Below are positions 54,127-62,901 of a stretch of DNA of 64,000 nucleotides, piece after piece (the first letter of the stretch is position 1; every line of letters starts with the position of its first letter). Location: NCBI RefSeq assembly GCF_024171925.1, contig NZ_JAMTCO010000006.1, positions 186,001-250,000 on the forward strand. Reading direction: 5' to 3'. A program made the position numbers and the translations under genes. The notes under the pieces were generated by a model. It was not told the origin of the DNA, searched no databases, and was given only the letters and a program-made list of their open reading frames with translations. This stretch comes from Actinokineospora diospyrosa. GTDB taxonomy: Bacteria; Actinomycetota; Actinomycetes; Mycobacteriales; Pseudonocardiaceae.

Positions 54127-55293
54127 TCAGGCGCGGCGCGACCGGTAGGCCAGCACCGCGGCGGCGATGACCGGACCGATCGTCAGGACGAGGAAGAGGG
54201 CTGCGTCGAGCAGACCGAGGGCGGTGGGGCCGCCGCTGAGCCTGGTCGCGATGACCTGGACGACGTGGGCGGCGGCGGGCACGAGGGCGAACAGGCCGCT
54301 GAGCGCCAGGAACGCGTAGCCCGCGACCAACAGCCACACGTACCAGCGCGCCACTTCGCGGTCACGCGGGTGCCAGGAGGACTCGTCGACCGGGGTGCTG
54401 TTGCGGCGCAACAACTTGGCGACCTTCAGCCGCAACATCTGCCCGGCGACGGTTTGCAAGTCGTTGCAGCCCAGGACGGTGCACACGAGGTAGTACAGGT
54501 CGGTGCGCAGGAAGAAGTAGAACTGCCACACCGCCCGCAGCAAGGTGATGAAAGCGAACGCGAGCGCCACCCGGCCGACCAGGTGTTCCGGGCCGACGAC
54601 GGCGGCGACCAGCGCACACAGACCGAGCACGACGGCGTCGGCCAACAAGCCCGCGAGGATCGGCAGGTAGCGCTGTTTGCGCGGCACCGCGACCAGCCCG
54701 TCCATCCTTGTCTCGAAGACGAGGAAGTAGAAGCGGCGGCCGATCGACAGCGACGAGTTGATGCCGAGCCTGCGCCCGGCGAGGGCGTGGAAGGACTCGT
54801 GCACCAGGATCAGCGGCACCTGCCCGAAGAACAGCGCGAGTTGCACCACCACGAGCGACTCGGTGAAGAACATGTTGCTCGCGTGCGGCGCCAGTCCGGG
54901 CACGGTGATCATCACCGCCACCCCGCCGAGGACGACGAGCGCGTAGACCGCCCACGCCCACCAGGAGAACAGCGCCCTGCCCAGGCCGCGCCAGCGCACC
55001 GGCTCCACCGCCGCGACGACTTCTCCGTCGCCGACGAGCATCTCGTACTCGACGAGGATCTCGAGGAACTCGCCGATGTCGACGGTCTCGCCGTACTCCT
55101 CGGCGTACCAGGCCGCGGCCGCGTTGGGGGTCACCCCGTCGGCCAACTTGCGCACGAGTTCGGCCCCGTCCGGGGGGAACACCCCGAACAGCCCGATGTC
55201 GGCGCGCCCGACGGTCACCTCCTCGCCGTCGGCGTGGAAGGTCAGCGGGTGCAGCGCGAGCGGTCGATCGAGGTCGAGCGCGGGTGCGGTCAT
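54127..55293 (-). CDS. membrane M50-like zinc metalloprotease with PqqD-like N-terminal domain
   Basis: A 388-residue polytopic membrane protein. Residues about 28-95 (GLFGVFPPDGAELVRKLADG, then DIGEFLEILVEYEMLVGDG) look like a PqqD-type winged-helix RiPP recognition element. Several membrane segments then surround the HExxH motif LVHESFHALAG (His165, Glu166, His169), typical of site-2-protease-like M50 enzymes. Further helices follow (VVLGLCALVAAVV, LVLTIGPVIAAAVLAY). Such RRE-M50 fusions are expected to bind a precursor leader and cleave it at the membrane. The gene begins 61 bases after the small peptide gene, beyond a hairpin. RRE assignment is by pattern only. Confidence 0.78.
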   Translation of the reverse strand: MTAPALDLDRPLALHPLTFHADGEEVTVGRADIGLFGVFPPDGAELVRKLADGVTPNAAAAWYAEEYGETVDIGEFLEILVEYEMLVGDGEVVAAVEPVRWRGLGRALFSWWAWAVYALVVLGGVAVMITVPGLAPHASNMFFTESLVVVQLALFFGQVPLILVHESFHALAGRRLGINSSLSIGRRFYFLVFETRMDGLVAVPRKQRYLPILAGLLADAVVLGLCALVAAVVGPEHLVGRVALAFAFITLLRAVWQFYFFLRTDLYYLVCTVLGCNDLQTVAGQMLRLKVAKLLRRNSTPVDESSWHPRDREVARWYVWLLVAGYAFLALSGLFALVPAAAHVVQVIATRLSGGPTALGLLDAALFLVLTIGPVIAAAVLAYRSRRA

Positions 55294-55318
55294 GGACGCC
55301 TCACGGTGTGGTCTCCGA

Positions 55319-55346
55319 GGGCGCCCCGGCGGGGACCGGGGCGCCC
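55319..55346 (-). terminator. hairpin between the 30-residue peptide gene and the M50 gene
   Basis: GGGCGCCCCGG (55319-55329) and CCGGGGCGCCC (55336-55346) pair perfectly over 11 bp with a 6-base loop. On the minus strand this is 7 bases after the peptide stop and 25 bases before the M50 start codon. No T-tract. It matches the attenuator position seen behind the peptide gene at 34560. Confidence 0.62.
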
Positions 55347-55353
55347 GGGTCGG

Positions 55354-55446
55354 TCAGACGTAGATCGGCCCGCAGCCACCGGAGTAGAGGGTGGCCGCCC
55401 CGGTCAGGCGGACCGAACCGGCCTTGCGCACCTTGATCTTCTTCAT
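55354..55446 (-). CDS. 30-residue candidate RiPP precursor ending GGCGPIYV
   Basis: Not covered by longer frames but well supported: ATG 55446 follows CCAGGAGGCACAC, an excellent ribosome binding site. The peptide starts MKKIKVRKAGSVRLTG, strongly basic, and ends ATLYSGGCGPIYV with a single Cys in a Gly-rich, aromatic-containing tail. A basic leader-like part and a compact C-terminal core suit recognition by the PqqD-like domain and cleavage by the M50 enzyme encoded next. No modifying enzyme is seen nearby, so modification may be limited to proteolysis, disulfide/thioester chemistry or enzymes elsewhere. I know no named family for it. Function is inferred from context. Confidence 0.68.
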   Translation of the reverse strand: MKKIKVRKAGSVRLTGAATLYSGGCGPIYV

Positions 55447-56426
55447 GTGTGCCTCCTGGTCGTGTCGCAACACCGCCCCGACTCTTGACAGGAGGCGGAA
55501 CCGTTGCTGGAGAAAGGATCCACCGCTGATCGGGTGGACTGCGACAACTCTCGATCCCAGAGTGCGAAACGGTCAAGGGGCCGCTCAGGTGTCCGCCAGA
55601 TGAACGCCTGAGCACTCGGCGACCGCACGCGACCGGTGGGCCGAAAGGGTCCGCTGTGGACCCGGTTGTGGGCCGGACGCGGGAAAACCGCCGGTGGCAC
55701 TGCGCCGCTCGGCGCGATGGGTGGCGGGCACGCGGGGTAGTCGACTGCTCCGGTCGTGATCGACGACCTCGCGCGGACGGACGGGTTTCCCCTGGGCGGT
55801 CTGGACCTTTTGGTGACGCGGTGTTACGGCGCTTGGGCTGATCAGGTGTAGACGAAAACCCGTTTGCCCGCTGGACAAGCATCCACCCCGGTGCAGCGGC
55901 GTGCGGATGCCGATCGAACCGCGTGGAAGCCGCCGAGCCGGGCATCGGCGACCTGGTTCGATCGCGCGATTGGGCCTGCCCGCAGGTTGCTGTCGTTGGC
56001 CCGGCGGACCGCCTAGCAAAGAGCAGGGCTGCATTTCGTTGCTGTTAGGTAACTGTGACGAAGTCGCTAGTCGTGGTTGTGGTGACAGAGGTGGTCTATG
56101 GTGTGGCGGCTTCGACGACATGGCCCTGTTCGCCGCCTTCGTGGCCGATTCAAAGATGGCTGTTCTGCGGGGGCTGAATGGGAGGGAATTGAGGCCATTC
56201 GGCTCAACCTGTGACGTCCGCGTAACAGTCCCGATGGCGGTGCCGATGATGACCATCGGCATCCAACGCAGCCCATCAAGGGAGTCCGCTCACGGAATCA
56301 CGCATTCAGGGATCGCCACGGGGCGATCCGGCCAAGGTCCGGTGGAGCGGGTTCGATCCGATGCGTGCAGGGGTGGGTCACATGGGCGGGGCGGCTAGTG
56401 GCGTCAGGACGGCAGAGGGGCCTCCT
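55447..56426. other. long non-coding interval between divergent units
   Basis: About 980 bases between the divergent peptide (minus) and desaturase (plus) genes. Open frames on both strands lack family motifs, good ribosome binding sites and consistent codon bias. Composition is patchier and less GC-rich than the flanks (for example around 56020-56110). It must contain promoters for both units, but I cannot pick a confident -35/-10 pair. It may hold a decayed gene. Confidence 0.45.
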
Positions 56427-57353
56427 GTGCAGGTCAAGGCCTTGGTCAGAGCTCTGTCGACGCGGGACAACTGGCGGAACTGGCTCTTCCTCGCGGTCGA
56501 CTGGTCGGTCATCGTCGGGGCCGTCTGGCTGCACCTGCTCGTCGCCGATCCGTTCGTCTACCTGCTCGTCGCGGTACTCATCGGCAGCAGGATGCGGGCA
56601 CTGGCCAACCTGATGCACGAAGCCGGACATTCCAAACTGTTCCGCAACCGCAGGGTGAACAACGTGGTGGGCGCGGTCCTGTGCTCGTGGCCGATCTTCA
56701 TCCCCTTCCGGAGGTTCGTCGTCGAACACGGGCTGCACCACAGGCATCTCTGGCGGAGCGCGCAAGACCCGGATCTCGACCTCTACGCCTCCACTCGAAC
56801 GGAACACGCTTCCCGGGAGCGGATCTCGTTCGCGAGGTTCGTCGTGGAGCACGTCCTGCTGGTGCTCATCCCGGTCATGCCATTGTGGCGGCTCTACCGA
56901 ACGCTCATCGGTGACCGGATGCGCCTCCTGGTCGTCGCCGCCCTGACAGCGGTCGCCGTGGCGGTGCTGTCCGCGACCGGGTCGGTCGTCGCCCACGTCG
57001 TCGTCTTCTGCTGGATCGTCCCGTGGCTCACCACCTTCCAGTGCATCAGCTACTGGGCCGAGCTCGGCGAACACGGCGGTCTCCGCGCGTTCGGCTGGTC
57101 GTGGGGGAGCAGGAACTGGCGCGGGAACCCGGTGAGCCGGTGGCTGATCGGATCGCACTCCGACGACATCTACCACCTGCTGCACCACTGGTTCCCCAGC
57201 GTTCCGCACCACAAGTTGAAAGCCCTCGACGTGACGTGCAAGTCGGTGTGGAGGCCCTACGGGTCCCACGTGCGATGCGGCGGGTTCTTCTTCGGGAACC
57301 GGCACGAGAACTCGGTCCTGCGCGACATCTGGACCGGCGGACACAGGCTGTGA
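56427..57353 (+). CDS. membrane fatty acid desaturase family protein
   Basis: A 308-residue di-iron membrane oxidase. The three histidine boxes are visible: HEAGHSKLF, HGLHHRHLW and HLLHHWFP (with HH preceding). Two pairs of membrane helices flank them (WSVIVGAVWLHLLVADPFVYLLVAVL; VVAALTAVAVAVLSATGSVVAHVVVF). It introduces double bonds or hydroxyls into acyl chains. GTG 56427 is proposed because GAGGGG lies upstream and the conserved part starts there; ATG 56382 is a possible longer start. It is followed after 23 bases by an unknown protein, likely a partner. Confidence 0.85.
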   Translation: MQVKALVRALSTRDNWRNWLFLAVDWSVIVGAVWLHLLVADPFVYLLVAVLIGSRMRALANLMHEAGHSKLFRNRRVNNVVGAVLCSWPIFIPFRRFVVEHGLHHRHLWRSAQDPDLDLYASTRTEHASRERISFARFVVEHVLLVLIPVMPLWRLYRTLIGDRMRLLVVAALTAVAVAVLSATGSVVAHVVVFCWIVPWLTTFQCISYWAELGEHGGLRAFGWSWGSRNWRGNPVSRWLIGSHSDDIYHLLHHWFPSVPHHKLKALDVTCKSVWRPYGSHVRCGGFFFGNRHENSVLRDIWTGGHRL

Positions 57354-57376
57354 ACCACTCAACCCAAGGCGGAGAC

Positions 57377-58129
57377 ATGCCCCCGAAGATCCCGGGTCAA
57401 CCACCCATGCCCGGCGGCCGTCGCATCTACATCCACACCCACTCGTTGAAGTGCCTCGCCCGGCGCAGCGAGGAGATCGCGAACACGGTCAGCGCCGCGC
57501 TCGCCACGATCCGGATCGCCAAAGTGATCCACCACCACGTGGAAATGGGCGTCGACATAGGACTCGTGCGCCCGCGGATCGGCGAGGAGTTCGCGGTCGC
57601 CTTCGAGTGGAAGACCGAACTCGCCCACCTCTTCCACGCAGTCGGCTACCGCCCCTGCTTCCCGTCCGACCGGTCGTTGTTCCTGCCACTCCTCGGACCG
57701 AACGAGACCGTCGTGGCAACCTGTTCAGAGCAGGGCTATTACACATTCGCCACCGACACCGAGGCGTCCACGCGGATGTTCGAAGACCACGAGCCGTTCC
57801 CAACCCTGCAGAGGAGCCTCTCGGCAGAAGAAGGACCGGACGACCTCACCATGATCCGCGGTGTCAGCCTCGCCCTCATCAACCCCGAGATCGGCACCGG
57901 CCAGGTCGGATACCGCTACGCCCCGGACCTGAAGGCGTACACCCTGTCAGACCAGGAAGTCGACCACATCAACAGCCGGATTTGCGCGCGGTCGATCGAG
58001 GAAACCCAAGCCAAGGTCGCCCGGCTGTCCCCCCACCTCACCGACGACGAAGCCCAAATATGCCGCGACATGCTCTCGTCGGTCGAGCGCACCTTCGCCG
58101 TCGCCGAGAAGCTGTCAATGCAGGTCTGA
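57377..58129 (+). CDS. unknown protein coupled to the desaturase
   Basis: A 250-residue protein starting at ATG 57377 after AAGGCGGAGAC. It has no signal peptide or membrane helix. Visible features are a His-rich early part (YIHTHSLKCLARRSEE; KVIHHHVEMGVDIGLV) and a central FAVAFEWKTELAHLFHAVGYRPCFP. A C-terminal helical region, EVDHINSRICARSIEETQAKVARLSPHL, follows. I do not recognise the family. The gene order suggests it works with the desaturase. A strong hairpin 29 bases downstream ends the unit. Confidence 0.7.
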   Translation: MPPKIPGQPPMPGGRRIYIHTHSLKCLARRSEEIANTVSAALATIRIAKVIHHHVEMGVDIGLVRPRIGEEFAVAFEWKTELAHLFHAVGYRPCFPSDRSLFLPLLGPNETVVATCSEQGYYTFATDTEASTRMFEDHEPFPTLQRSLSAEEGPDDLTMIRGVSLALINPEIGTGQVGYRYAPDLKAYTLSDQEVDHINSRICARSIEETQAKVARLSPHLTDDEAQICRDMLSSVERTFAVAEKLSMQV

Positions 58130-58158
58130 TCCGCCCAGGTACGAACGCGGACCCCCTG

Positions 58159-58195
58159 GCACACCTCCACCGGACCGTCAGCGGTGGAGGTGTGC
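58159..58195 (+). terminator. strong hairpin terminator after the desaturase unit
   Basis: GCACACCTCCACCG (58159-58172) and CGGTGGAGGTGTGC (58182-58195) form a perfect 14-bp stem with a 9-base loop. It lies 29 bases downstream of the unknown-protein stop. No T-tract follows, as usual for high-GC actinomycetes. Confidence 0.75.
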
Positions 58196-58588
58196 GGCAC
58201 GACCACCGGGATCGACGTCGACGCGAGGTCGGATCCTGACCTACGGGAGGACTTCCCCGGGCAGCGTGGGGTTGGGGCGCCCGTCGAATTTCTGCGACGT
58301 TCATGTCGAGCTTTCCTCATTGATCGGAAAATGGTCGGATCCGGCGTGAAAATAACGATCGCGATAGCGCTTGGCAGTTGGGTGAACTCTTGATTTCTCA
58401 TTGCCACCCATACGCGAGGTCCCGCCTCCGATAGTGGGCCAACGAGGTGATCTGGTGTTCGTGGTCGGGGCGAAAGGTTCCGTGCGTATAGGTTTTCGAC
58501 ATACGCGGTGATACTTGTACGAGCCGGCGTCGCGAATTCATCGGCCATCCGACATCGCTGCCGCCCCTGTCAGGAGAGGAAGGCACGC
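58196..58588. other. non-coding interval upstream of the YVTN/IPT protein gene
   Basis: About 390 bases between the hairpin and the ATG at 58589. It includes a comparatively AT-rich stretch (about 58290-58410) that probably holds the promoter. I see no gene or confident regulatory motif. Confidence 0.4.
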
Positions 58589-60166
58589 ATGGCTCGACAC
58601 ACCCAGGTCCGACGACCCAGATGGGCCGCGCTCGGTCTCGGCGCGACGATCGTCGCCACCGCGTTGTCGGTGGTGACCGGTTCGGTCGCGCAGGCCGCGA
58701 CGACCGGCACGCTCTACGTGGCCAACCAGAGGGCCAACACGGTCTCGGTCGTCGACGCGGCGACCGGCACGATCACCGCGACGGTCCCGGTCGGGTCGCA
58801 ACCCAGCGACGAGTCGATCACCCCGGACGGCACGCGCGTCTACGTCGCCAACTCAGCCAACGGCATCGTCAACGGCACCGTCTCGGTGATCGACACCGGC
58901 ACCAACACCGTGATCGCCACCGTCGGGGTCGGTCGCAACTCGGGCGGGATCGAGGTCAACCCCGATGGCCAGTCCGTCTACGTCACCAACGCCAGCGACG
59001 ACTCCGTGTCGGTGATCAGCACCACGACCAACACCGTCACCGCGACGATCCCCGGACTCGACTTCCCGCTGTCGGTCACGTTCAATCCCACGGGCACCCG
59101 CGCCTACGTCGGTGACCTGGACGCGGTCCGGGTGATCGACACCGCCACCAATACCGTGACCGCCACCATCCCGATCGGCGGCAGCGTCTCCGCGGTGACG
59201 GTCAACCCCGCAGGCACCGTGCTGTACGCGGCCGACCGGAGCAACAACACCCTGGTCGTGATCAACACGACCACCAACACGGTCGGCGCGACGATCCCGG
59301 TGGGCGCCTTCCCCAGCGCGGTCGCGCTCTCCCCGTCCGGTGGCACGGCCTACGTCACCAACCTGAGCAGCAGCTCCGTGTCGGTCATCGACACCACCAC
59401 CAACACCGTGACCGCCACCGTGTCGGTCGGTTCCTTCCCGACCGGTGTCGCGATATCGGCGGACGGCAGCACCGCCTACGCGACCCACGGGACCACCGCG
59501 TCGGTCATCGACACCGCCACGAACACCGTGACCGGCACCCTCAGCGGATTCCAGACCGCCGACGCCATCGTCGTCCGCCCGTCCACCGCGCCCCCGGCAC
59601 CGACGGTCACCGGCGTGTCCCCGACCACCGGCCCGGCGGCGGGCGGCACCACCGTCACCATCACCGGCGCGGACTTCACCGGCGCCACCGCCGTCCACTT
59701 CGGAGGGACGGCCGCGACGTTCACGGTGAACAGCGACAACTCCATCACCGCGACCGCACCCGCCGCCACCGTGACAGGTCCGGTCGACATCACCGTGACG
59801 ACCCCCTCGGGCACCAGCACCACCAGCCCCGCCGACCAGTACACCTACACCGCCGACACCACGCAGCTCACCGCCGGACCGATCCTGTTCACCGTGGTCC
59901 CCGGTCACCTCTTCCTCACGCTGAACCTGTCGGCGACGCTGACCGACACCACCACCGGCCACCCGGTCGCGGGCCAGACGATCACCTTCACCGTCGGCTC
60001 CACCACCGTCTGCACAGCAGTCACCAACGCCGCGGGGGTGGCCACCTGCCACGGCCCGTGCCCGGTCCTGCTAGCCCTGCTCGCGGGCCGTTACAAGGCT
60101 ACCTTCGCGGGCAGCGCCACGCTCGCCCCCGCCACCGCATACGGCTATCTGATCCAACACCACTGA
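58589..60166 (+). CDS. secreted YVTN beta-propeller protein with IPT/TIG and Ig-like domains
   Basis: A 525-residue exported protein. The signal peptide runs to about residue 37 (LGATIVATALSVVTGSVAQA). Seven YVAN/VSVIDTxTNTVxATIPVG repeats form a propeller (about 40-335). An IPT/TIG domain follows: PTVTGVSPTTGPAAGGTTVTITG to PVDITVTTPSGTST. A C-terminal Ig-like domain (LNLSATLTDTTTGHPVAGQTITF) contains two Cys near ATCHGPCP. ATG 58589 follows CAGGAGAGGAAGG. Probably a cell-surface or matrix protein. It shares the propeller repeat with the gene at 38723 but adds the C-terminal domains. Confidence 0.85.
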   Translation: MARHTQVRRPRWAALGLGATIVATALSVVTGSVAQAATTGTLYVANQRANTVSVVDAATGTITATVPVGSQPSDESITPDGTRVYVANSANGIVNGTVSVIDTGTNTVIATVGVGRNSGGIEVNPDGQSVYVTNASDDSVSVISTTTNTVTATIPGLDFPLSVTFNPTGTRAYVGDLDAVRVIDTATNTVTATIPIGGSVSAVTVNPAGTVLYAADRSNNTLVVINTTTNTVGATIPVGAFPSAVALSPSGGTAYVTNLSSSSVSVIDTTTNTVTATVSVGSFPTGVAISADGSTAYATHGTTASVIDTATNTVTGTLSGFQTADAIVVRPSTAPPAPTVTGVSPTTGPAAGGTTVTITGADFTGATAVHFGGTAATFTVNSDNSITATAPAATVTGPVDITVTTPSGTSTTSPADQYTYTADTTQLTAGPILFTVVPGHLFLTLNLSATLTDTTTGHPVAGQTITFTVGSTTVCTAVTNAAGVATCHGPCPVLLALLAGRYKATFAGSATLAPATAYGYLIQHH

Positions 60167-60365
60167 CAAGGACCAAAGGCACTGCGACCTGCTGTCGCCG
60201 GAGATGGGAATTGGGTGACGGGTCGTGCGCGACAGGTGTCCCACCACATTGATCCACCCGTTGCGATCGCGCAGAACCGAACTGAGTCGAGAGAGCAATC
60301 ACCCACCACATCGAATCGAGGCTGCTTTGTCCATTCGCAGAAGACCCGGAACGCATTCCGCCCCC

Positions 60366-62171
60366 ATGCGGCGGGTGCGTGCTCTCGGCTATGTGATGTC
60401 GCTTGTGTCGGTGTTGCTGGTGGCCGTGGTGGCCCCGGCGCACGCGGCGTTCCCCGGTGCCAACGGCAAGATCCTTCTCCGGCTGTCCGGCGAGGTGTAC
60501 ACGGTCGACCCGGACGGCAGCAACCTGACTCAGCTGACCAGCACCGGTGGCACCGCGTCCGAACCGCGGGTCAACGGGGACGGCTCCAAGGTGGCGTTCC
60601 TGGGTACTCAGACGGGGACCCGTCAGGTGTACACAATGGACCCCGATGGAACGGACGTCACGCAGGTGACCACCGGGTCCGCCGCCTTCAGCAACTCGCT
60701 GGCGTGGTCGCCCGCGGGGGACCGGCTGGTCTACGTCGTCGGCGGGTACATCACGACCATCGACCCCGACGGCACCGACCCGTTCTCGCTGGGTGTGTCC
60801 GGGACCAGCATGTCGTGGTCACCGGACGGCACCAAGATCGCCTACATCGGCACGGGCAACGTCCACACGATCAACACCGACGGGACCGGGGACACCACCC
60901 TGACCTCGGTGGGCCCCACCCAGGCGAACGCCGAGCCGGACTGGTCGCCCGACGGCACCAAGATCGCCTTCTCGCGGTCGAGGACCGGCTTCCCCGCGCA
61001 GATCCACACCGTTGACGCCGACGGCTCGAACCTGACCAACCTCTCCAACAACGGCGAGAACGAGTTCTCCCCGGTCTGGTCGCCCGACGGCACCAAGATC
61101 ATCGCCTTCCGGCAGGGCTACGGCGTGCTGTCGATGAGCCCCGACGGCACCGGCAAGACCATCCTCTACGGCAACGCGAGCGCGATCCCCACCGACTGGT
61201 CGATCCCGACCACACCGCCGGGCGCGGACGTGTCGGTGTCGGTCGCCGACTCGGCTGACCCGGTCTCCCTCGGGGGTTCTCCGTACACCTACACGGTGAG
61301 CGTGGCCAACGCCGGACCTTCCGGGGCGACCGGGGTTTCGGTGTCGACCACCCTGTCCGGCGCCAACCGCACCATCAACTCCGCCACCTCCTCGCAAGGC
61401 TCGTGCTCGATCAGCGCCCCGACCGTGTCCTGCGCCCTGGGCGCCGTCGCGGCATCGGGTTCGGCGACCGTGACGATCTCGGTCACTCCCTCGGCCACCG
61501 GCACGATCACCGCCACCTCAACGGTGTCGGCCACCGAAACGGACCCGAGCAGCGGCAACAACACCGACGCTGAGTCCACCACGGTGAACAACGCGTTGGG
61601 CTGCACCATCACCGGCACACCCGGCAACGACACCCTCAATGGCGGCAACGGCAACGATGTCATCTGCGGACTGGGTGGCAACGACATCATCAACGGCGGG
61701 AACAACAACGACACGATCTATGGCGGCGCGGGCAACGACATCATCGACGGCGGCAACGGTGACGACACCATCTACGCCTCAGCCGGTGATGACACGATCG
61801 ACGGCGGCAACAGCGACGACACGCTGTATGGCGGCGATGGCGACGACGTCATGGGTGGCGGCAACGGCGCCGACTACCTCTACGGCGCGGCGGGCAACGA
61901 CACCAACTACGGCGAAACCCTGCTCGGGTCCCTGCTGTACCTGTTCGACAACGGCAACGACCACATCTACGGCGGCCCCGGCAACGACGACCTCGACGGC
62001 CAGAACGGCAACGACACCATCGTCGACCACGACGGCACCGACACCATGAGCGGCTCCACCGGCAACGACACCATCGACGTCCAAGACGGCGTCGGCGGCG
62101 ACACCGCCAACGGTGGTCTCGGCTCGGACACCTGCACTGTCGATGGCGGCGACACCACCAGTAGTTGCTGA
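60366..62171 (+). CDS. secreted TolB-like propeller with DUF11-like and RTX calcium-binding repeats
   Basis: A 601-residue exported protein. Signal peptide MRRVRALGYVMSLVSVLLVAVVAPAHA. Residues about 35-270 contain PD40/TolB units (VYTVDPDGSNLTQLT; WSPDGTKIAFSR). A DUF11/CARDB-like domain follows (ADVSVSVADSADPVSLGGSPYTYTVSVANAG). Residues about 415-590 hold at least eight RTX nonapeptides of the GGxGNDxxx type (GGNGNDVICGLGGNDIING). The end is Cys-containing (DTCTVDGGD, SSC). RTX repeats fold on extracellular calcium. RTX proteins usually leave by type I secretion in Gram-negatives; here a Sec signal is used. ATG 60366 is used, though TTG 60327 with GAGG upstream is possible. Confidence 0.83.
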   Translation: MRRVRALGYVMSLVSVLLVAVVAPAHAAFPGANGKILLRLSGEVYTVDPDGSNLTQLTSTGGTASEPRVNGDGSKVAFLGTQTGTRQVYTMDPDGTDVTQVTTGSAAFSNSLAWSPAGDRLVYVVGGYITTIDPDGTDPFSLGVSGTSMSWSPDGTKIAYIGTGNVHTINTDGTGDTTLTSVGPTQANAEPDWSPDGTKIAFSRSRTGFPAQIHTVDADGSNLTNLSNNGENEFSPVWSPDGTKIIAFRQGYGVLSMSPDGTGKTILYGNASAIPTDWSIPTTPPGADVSVSVADSADPVSLGGSPYTYTVSVANAGPSGATGVSVSTTLSGANRTINSATSSQGSCSISAPTVSCALGAVAASGSATVTISVTPSATGTITATSTVSATETDPSSGNNTDAESTTVNNALGCTITGTPGNDTLNGGNGNDVICGLGGNDIINGGNNNDTIYGGAGNDIIDGGNGDDTIYASAGDDTIDGGNSDDTLYGGDGDDVMGGGNGADYLYGAAGNDTNYGETLLGSLLYLFDNGNDHIYGGPGNDDLDGQNGNDTIVDHDGTDTMSGSTGNDTIDVQDGVGGDTANGGLGSDTCTVDGGDTTSSC

Positions 62172-62252
62172 GCACTGTGGGCTGGTGCTCCCGCGACCCG
62201 CAGGCGCACCAGCCCACTCGTGCCCATGGACCCAGCACAAACGGAGGCTCCG

Positions 62253-62831
62253 GTGAACACCACCACCTATCCCGGCCGGCGCACAGCGGCGGTCGGGTCC
62301 TGGCGTCGAGCATGCGCGGTTGCCGCGGTGATCGCGCTGTGCAGCCTGCTGCCCGCGCCGGCCGCGCACGCCGCTGTCGGCTCGGTCACTTGCGTCGGTA
62401 GCAGCCACGTCACGTACGCACCCGGCCTGACCCTCACGCCGCAGAACGTCACGGTGACCGAGACCGACACCGTCCCGTCCTGCACGTCCACCGACCCCAC
62501 GCTGACCAGTGTCATCACCGGCGGCCCCTTCTCCTACCCCGCCCCAGGTGCCGCCTGTAACGACATCGAGCTCAACCCCGCAGGCGGCACCCTCACCATC
62601 TACTGGAACAACGGACAGACCTCCACCCTCACCGGTCTCGTCGGCACGCTGACCGCCACCGGCGGCATCGTTCAGAACACAGCCACCGGCACCGTCACCG
62701 CGGGCGAGTTCACCGGTGCCAGCGCCACCATCACGTGGATCTACGCGCTGGTGAACCCGTTGCTGTGCCTGACAACCGGCGGCCTCACCACCCAGGACGG
62801 CACCATCCTGCTCCAGATCACTGGGGTTTGA
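62253..62831 (+). CDS. small secreted protein, unknown function
   Basis: A 192-residue protein with a signal peptide (RRACAVAAVIALCSLLPAPAAHA). The mature part has four Cys (VTCVGSSH; SCTSTD; ACNDIEL; LLCLTTG), suggesting two disulfides, and Thr/Gly-rich beta strands. GTG 62253 follows ACGGAGGCTCCG. The pattern (SVTCVGSSHVTYAPGLTLTPQ) is common in small Streptomyces-type secreted proteins; I have no function for it. It lies 81 bases after the RTX gene and is ended by the hairpin at 62862. Confidence 0.72.
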   Translation: MNTTTYPGRRTAAVGSWRRACAVAAVIALCSLLPAPAAHAAVGSVTCVGSSHVTYAPGLTLTPQNVTVTETDTVPSCTSTDPTLTSVITGGPFSYPAPGAACNDIELNPAGGTLTIYWNNGQTSTLTGLVGTLTATGGIVQNTATGTVTAGEFTGASATITWIYALVNPLLCLTTGGLTTQDGTILLQITGV

Positions 62832-62861
62832 CCAAGGAAGCCCGCCGCGGCGGCCGCGTGG

Positions 62862-62890
62862 TGTGCCGACCAGTCTGCCTGGTCGGCACA
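62862..62890. terminator. bidirectional hairpin terminator between convergent genes
   Basis: TGTGCCGACCAG (62862-62873) and CTGGTCGGCACA (62879-62890) form a perfect 12-bp stem with a 5-base loop, centred between the stop at 62831 (plus) and the stop at 62902 (minus). The symmetric position suits termination in both directions. Confidence 0.75.
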
Positions 62891-62901
62891 TCGGCGATGG
62901 C

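Noticed and set aside
61615-62110. DNA tandem repeat with GGCGGCAACGGC-type units
   Set aside because: It encodes RTX nonapeptides in frame, so the repetition is at protein level.
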